Positions 61,145-64,000 of a DNA stretch of 64,000 nt are shown here, one piece after another. Made by a program: the position numbers and the translations under genes. Every line of letters begins with the position of its first letter. The first letter of the stretch is position 1. Origin of the DNA: Gluconobacter thailandicus F149-1 = NBRC 100600 (GTDB taxonomy: Bacteria > Pseudomonadota > Alphaproteobacteria > Acetobacterales > Acetobacteraceae); NCBI RefSeq assembly GCF_000964465.1, contig NZ_BANH01000024.1, positions 62,001 to 126,000 of the forward strand, given 5' to 3'. The notes beneath the pieces are model-generated. The model had not been told where the DNA came from. It searched no databases and worked only from the letters and a program-made list of their open reading frames with translations.

Positions 61145-61824
61145 CGCTCCACTCCCTGTTCTGTCGCAACCAGAACTTCAGACGCCATGTTCAGGAACAT
61201 GCCGTGTTCCACCACACCCACGATCGCGTCTATCTGGCGCGCCAGTTCTTCCGGATCCTCGATCGGGCCGAACGTGCAGTCCAGAATCATGTTGCGGTTG
61301 TCGCTAACAAACAGGTTTCCGTCACGATCGGTCCGCGGCTTGACGCCCTTGGCACCGCAGGCTGACAGCCGTTCTGCCGTGCATTCCCAACCAAAAGAAA
61401 TCACTTCCACGGGAACCGGAGCACGCTCGCCAAGATGATCAACCGGCTTGCTGCCATCCACGATCACGACGAATTTCTTCGCAGCCTGGGCCACAATCTT
61501 TTCGCGCAAAAGCGCGCCACCAAGCCCCTTGATCAGGTTTAACGAGCCACGCTGGACCTCATCCGCCCCGTCAATGGCGATATCGATCCGGCGATGAGCC
61601 GCAAAATCGGTCAGTGGAATACCGGCTTTCTCAGCCTTGCGGGCGCTGTCTTCGGACGTTGGAATTCCCACAATGTGAAGACCCTCCGCAACGCGTTCAC
61701 CCAGTCGCTCGATCATGTAGGTCGCGGTACTGCCCGTTCCGAGTCCGACGACCATGCCGCTCTTGACCATATCCGCTGCCCGACGCGCTGCGGTGCGCTT
61801 GTGAGTCTCCATATCCGAGCTCAT
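61132..61824 (-). CDS. rpiA: ribose-5-phosphate isomerase A
   Basis: A 230-residue enzyme interconverting ribose-5-phosphate and ribulose-5-phosphate. Active-site segments are GLGTGSTATYMIERL, DIAIDGADEVQ (catalytic Asp), KGLGGALLREKIVA and VDGSKPVDHLG. It ends VEHGMFLNMASEVLVAT. Length is normal. The start overlaps the pgl stop as ATGA, which indicates tight translational coupling inside the operon. Confidence 0.95.
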   Translation of the reverse strand: MSSDMETHKRTAARRAADMVKSGMVVGLGTGSTATYMIERLGERVAEGLHIVGIPTSEDSARKAEKAGIPLTDFAAHRRIDIAIDGADEVQRGSLNLIKGLGGALLREKIVAQAAKKFVVIVDGSKPVDHLGERAPVPVEVISFGWECTAERLSACGAKGVKPRTDRDGNLFVSDNRNMILDCTFGPIEDPEELARQIDAIVGVVEHGMFLNMASEVLVATEQGVERWEP

Positions 61825-62561
61825 GCCGCGTCTCCCGTCGCAGCACGGTCGGCCAGAATGACAATACGCCCTTCACTGGTCACATTCGCGGACGGCAGGC
61901 TCTTGTCCCCTTCCCGCAGGCGCTTGAGCATCTCGACCTTGGAGGCCCCGGTCACGAGGAAAACCACTAGAGCGCTGGACTCGATTGCGGGATATGTCAG
62001 CGTAATGCGTTCATGCGGCGCAGTTTTCGGGGCCGCCGTGCCCACCCAGGCCGTCTTTTCCTGAAGCACTGGCTCACCGGGGAACAGCGAGGCGGTATGG
62101 CCATCCGTTCCAAGCCCCAGCATCACGAGATCAAACAGCGGGCGAGCGGGATCAAGCTCCGTCGCGCCATACGCTGTCTCGAGCGTCTTCTGATAAGCGC
62201 GCGCATCGACCTCTACCGTTGCAGCAGTCGGGATCGGATGCACGTTTTCGGAAGGAACCGGAACGCGACTGATCAGAACAGACTGACCAACCGCATGGTT
62301 GCTGTCCGGGTGCCCTTCAGGAACGTGCCGCTCATCTCCGTAAAAGATCTCAACACGGTCCCAGGGAATACGCTTTGCCAGTTCCGGCTCGGCCAGCAGT
62401 TCGAACAGACGCTTCGGCGTGGAACCACCAGACAGTGCCACGCGGAACTTCCCGCCCGTTTTGGCAAGAACACCGTCCACCAGAAGATCCGCCATTCGGA
62501 GGGCTACTGCATCTGAGTTCGGCAGTATTTCCAGTGTGGCAGTATGGATATCGGTCGTCAT
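61821..62561 (-). CDS. pgl: 6-phosphogluconolactonase
   Basis: A 246-residue enzyme from the ATG at 62561 with AGGA upstream. Signatures are FRVALSGGSTPKRLFELLA, VEIFYGDERHVPEGHPDSN, LVMLGLGTDGHTASLFPG and RITLTYPAI. It hydrolyses 6-phosphogluconolactone to 6-phosphogluconate, between glucose-6-phosphate dehydrogenase and Gnd. The start overlaps the HAD gene stop by 4 bp. zwf is not visible and may lie beyond the right edge. Confidence 0.94.
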   Translation of the reverse strand: MTTDIHTATLEILPNSDAVALRMADLLVDGVLAKTGGKFRVALSGGSTPKRLFELLAEPELAKRIPWDRVEIFYGDERHVPEGHPDSNHAVGQSVLISRVPVPSENVHPIPTAATVEVDARAYQKTLETAYGATELDPARPLFDLVMLGLGTDGHTASLFPGEPVLQEKTAWVGTAAPKTAPHERITLTYPAIESSALVVFLVTGASKVEMLKRLREGDKSLPSANVTSEGRIVILADRAATGDAA

Positions 62562-63418
62562 GTGTTCCTGACCCTTGGCAGAATGTAGCGTTCGACAGCT
62601 TTGGCCCAACCATCGCGCTCATTGGTGTCAGTAAGAACCTGGGCAGCGGCTCTCACGTCTTCTTCAGCCTGTCCCATGGCAATGCCCAGCCCTGCGACGG
62701 AGAACATTGGCAGGTCGTTATGGGCATCGCCCAGACAGGCCACTTCATGCGGCGCCACACCATGGGCGAGGGCCAGTTCACGTACGGCCTCGCCTTTGTT
62801 GGCAAGCGCCGGCGTAATATCGAGCAGCATCTCGGAAGAACGGCGCACACTTGCTTCACCACGGAGCATGGCTGCCAGTTCCGTCTCGACACGCTGGAGC
62901 AGATCATAGTTATTGGTGACACCCATGACCTTGCCGATCCCGTCAAATTCATGACGCAGATCCGGCACTTCATGCGGCGTCAGACCCGTAATGCGGCGCT
63001 CATGTTCCACAAACGGCGTCGCAGCATCACTGACCATCCAGTGCGACTGACGTAGCAGCCAGGTCTCAATTCCATGGACATGCAGCATGTCATGCACCAC
63101 GGAAAGCACATCACGAGAGAGCACACGGCTGACTGTGGGCGTTCCGTCCGGCGCAAAGATGATACCGCCGTTGAAGCCCGCGTTTTGACCGTTCAAGCCA
63201 AGTTGTGAAATGTATTTTGTCATCGCAGCCGGAGGCCGCGCACTTGCGAGACAGAGCGGAATACCGCGCGCCTGAAGCTCCTTTGCCATCGCCAGCGTGG
63301 AGGGCGCGATGGTTTTCCCCGGTGTCAGGAGCGTTCCATCCATGTCGGAAACAACCATCCGGATTGTCTCCGGCAGTGGGGGGAGTTCCGCGTGAATAGT
63401 ATCGAGATCAATGGACAT
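62558..63418 (-). CDS. Cof-type HAD-IIB hydrolase
   Basis: The 286-residue product starts at the ATG at 63418 with AGGGG upstream. HAD motif I is MVVSDMDGTLLTPGK (nucleophile Asp), motif II ARPPAAM-type (CLASARPPAAM), and motif IV ACLGDAHNDLPMFSVAGLGIAMG. The C2B cap marks a Cof/YbiV-type sugar phosphatase. Its place between gnd and pgl suggests it dephosphorylates a pentose-phosphate-pathway sugar phosphate or a toxic side product; this is inference. It is coupled to pgl by a 4-bp overlap. Confidence 0.88.
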   Translation of the reverse strand: MSIDLDTIHAELPPLPETIRMVVSDMDGTLLTPGKTIAPSTLAMAKELQARGIPLCLASARPPAAMTKYISQLGLNGQNAGFNGGIIFAPDGTPTVSRVLSRDVLSVVHDMLHVHGIETWLLRQSHWMVSDAATPFVEHERRITGLTPHEVPDLRHEFDGIGKVMGVTNNYDLLQRVETELAAMLRGEASVRRSSEMLLDITPALANKGEAVRELALAHGVAPHEVACLGDAHNDLPMFSVAGLGIAMGQAEEDVRAAAQVLTDTNERDGWAKAVERYILPRVRNT

Positions 63419-63448
63419 GTAAGCCCCTGTCGGTCGGCCATATTGAAT

Positions 63449-63479
63449 GGGGGAGTGAGCATACTGTGCCCACTCCCCC
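63449..63479. repeat. intercistronic hairpin between gnd and the HAD gene
   Basis: Perfect 9-bp arms GGGGGAGTG and CACTCCCCC flank 13 nt in the 82-bp gap. No T-run follows on the minus strand, so it is more likely an mRNA-stabilising or processing element than a full terminator. Confidence 0.6.
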
Positions 63480-63500
63480 TTGCCCATCCGTCAGAGGGGC

Positions 63501-64000
63501 TTATTTCTGCTCGACGTGACCGCCGAAGCCGAAACGCTGCGCCGAGAGAATCTTCTCGGCGAAGTTATTACCCGACCGTGAACGGAAACGGGTAAACAGG
63601 GCCGCCGTCATGACAGGAGCCGGAACATCTTCTTCGATGGCGGCTTCGATCGTCCAGCGACCTTCACCGGAGTCAGCAACCTCACCGGAGAACTCGGAGA
63701 GTTCACCCGACTTGGCAAGCGCCTCTGCCGTAAGGTCCAGCAGCCACGACGATACAACACTGCCACGACGCCAGACTTCGGCGATATCGGCCATGTTCAG
63801 GTCGAAGCGCTCCCCTTCAGGCAAAACAGGAGAGTTCTTGCTCTTCATGATATCGAAGCCTTCAGCGAAGGCCTGCATCATGCCGTATTCAATGCCGTTG
63901 TGAACCATCTTCACAAAATGGCCTGAACCGGACGGGCCACAGTGCAGATAGCCCTGCTCGGCACGCGGATCGAGATTGGTGGAATCCCGGTTCGGCGTGA
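63501..64000 (-). CDS. gnd: 6-phosphogluconate dehydrogenase (decarboxylating), 5' part outside window
   Basis: Only the C-terminal ~165 residues are present; the frame runs off the right edge. Visible segments are [25 protein letters not shown] (substrate and catalytic Lys/His/Asn region), [25 protein letters not shown] and [25 protein letters not shown]. The protein ends soon after FGGHVEQK. This short C-terminus marks the NAD+-preferring GndA-like type (about 330 residues) rather than the 470-residue enteric type. It oxidises 6-phosphogluconate to ribulose-5-phosphate. It heads the operon gnd-HAD-pgl-rpiA-gntK-yaiI. Confidence 0.93.
   Translation of the reverse strand, partial: TPNRDSTNLDPRAEQGYLHCGPSGSGHFVKMVHNGIEYGMMQAFAEGFDIMKSKNSPVLPEGERFDLNMADIAEVWRRGSVVSSWLLDLTAEALAKSGELSEFSGEVADSGEGRWTIEAAIEEDVPAPVMTAALFTRFRSRSGNNFAEKILSAQRFGFGGHVEQK

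Noticed and set aside
1-64000. CRISPR array, tRNA, rRNA, insertion sequence or prophage
   Set aside because: No regularly spaced repeats, T-loop (GGTTCGA-type) cloverleaf, rRNA segment, transposase or phage gene was recognised on either strand. This was by eye only; tRNAscan-SE and Infernal would settle the RNA genes.

Overview
The window is GC-rich, densely packed bacterial chromosome. It most likely comes from an acetic acid bacterium (Acetobacteraceae), in or near Gluconobacter. This rests on gene content and order recognised by eye, not on a database search. The main pointers are the pentose-phosphate cluster gnd / HAD phosphatase / pgl / rpiA / gntK, a fused shikimate kinase-dehydroquinate synthase divergent from xerD-accA, yajC next to a DUF815 ATPase, three large TonB-dependent receptors, a Hint-domain protein and a GNAT-MutT fusion. 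No prophage, insertion sequence, CRISPR array, rRNA or tRNA gene was seen.

Layout. 1-13 kb: a NYN-domain protein (cut by the window edge) and a degenerate uracil-DNA-glycosylase-like protein; msrPQ (periplasmic methionine sulfoxide repair); a 3-hydroxyisobutyrate-dehydrogenase-like enzyme; sodB; yajC divergent from the DUF815 ATPase; a Hint protein; TonB receptor 1 divergent from a Rieske oxygenase; a GNAT-Nudix fusion; an SMP-30 lactonase. 13-31 kb: a CinA/MoaB-like protein, accA, xerD, aroKB, ompA, gtrA, alaS, beta-carbonic anhydrase, a secreted EEP-fold phosphatase/nuclease, a Nudix-like protein with mtnK, phzF, prfC, two related small exported proteins and rpsD. 31-45 kb: a BON-LysM protein, MFS and MATE exporters, cysS-trmJ-KirBac-aldose epimerase, gltX, lemA with a TPM-domain protein, a DyP peroxidase with its encapsulin shell, and a sugar/H+ symporter. 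45-64 kb: an entericidin-like lipoprotein, adenine deaminase, TonB receptor 2, a BaiN-like flavoprotein, a HerA-like ATPase, TonB receptor 3 with a secreted glycerophosphodiester phosphodiesterase, an orphan STN-domain protein, a PfpI protein, aldehyde dehydrogenase, a LysR regulator, yaiI and the pentose-phosphate operon (gnd runs off the right edge).

How the genes work together. gntK feeds gluconate into 6-phosphogluconate, and pgl, gnd and rpiA carry it through the oxidative pentose phosphate pathway. This fits an organism that oxidises sugars in the periplasm and takes up the products. TonB receptor 3 and the GDPD directly behind it follow four 7-bp elements at exact 11-bp spacing that look like a Pho box, so they read as a phosphate-scavenging operon. 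The DyP peroxidase ends in an encapsulin-targeting tail and sits one base before the encapsulin gene, so the pair should build a peroxidase nanocompartment.

The most unusual single observation is in the LysR regulator next to aldA. Its reading frame ends at a TAG where the family would normally have Trp, and 22 further LysR-like codons follow in frame before the next stop.
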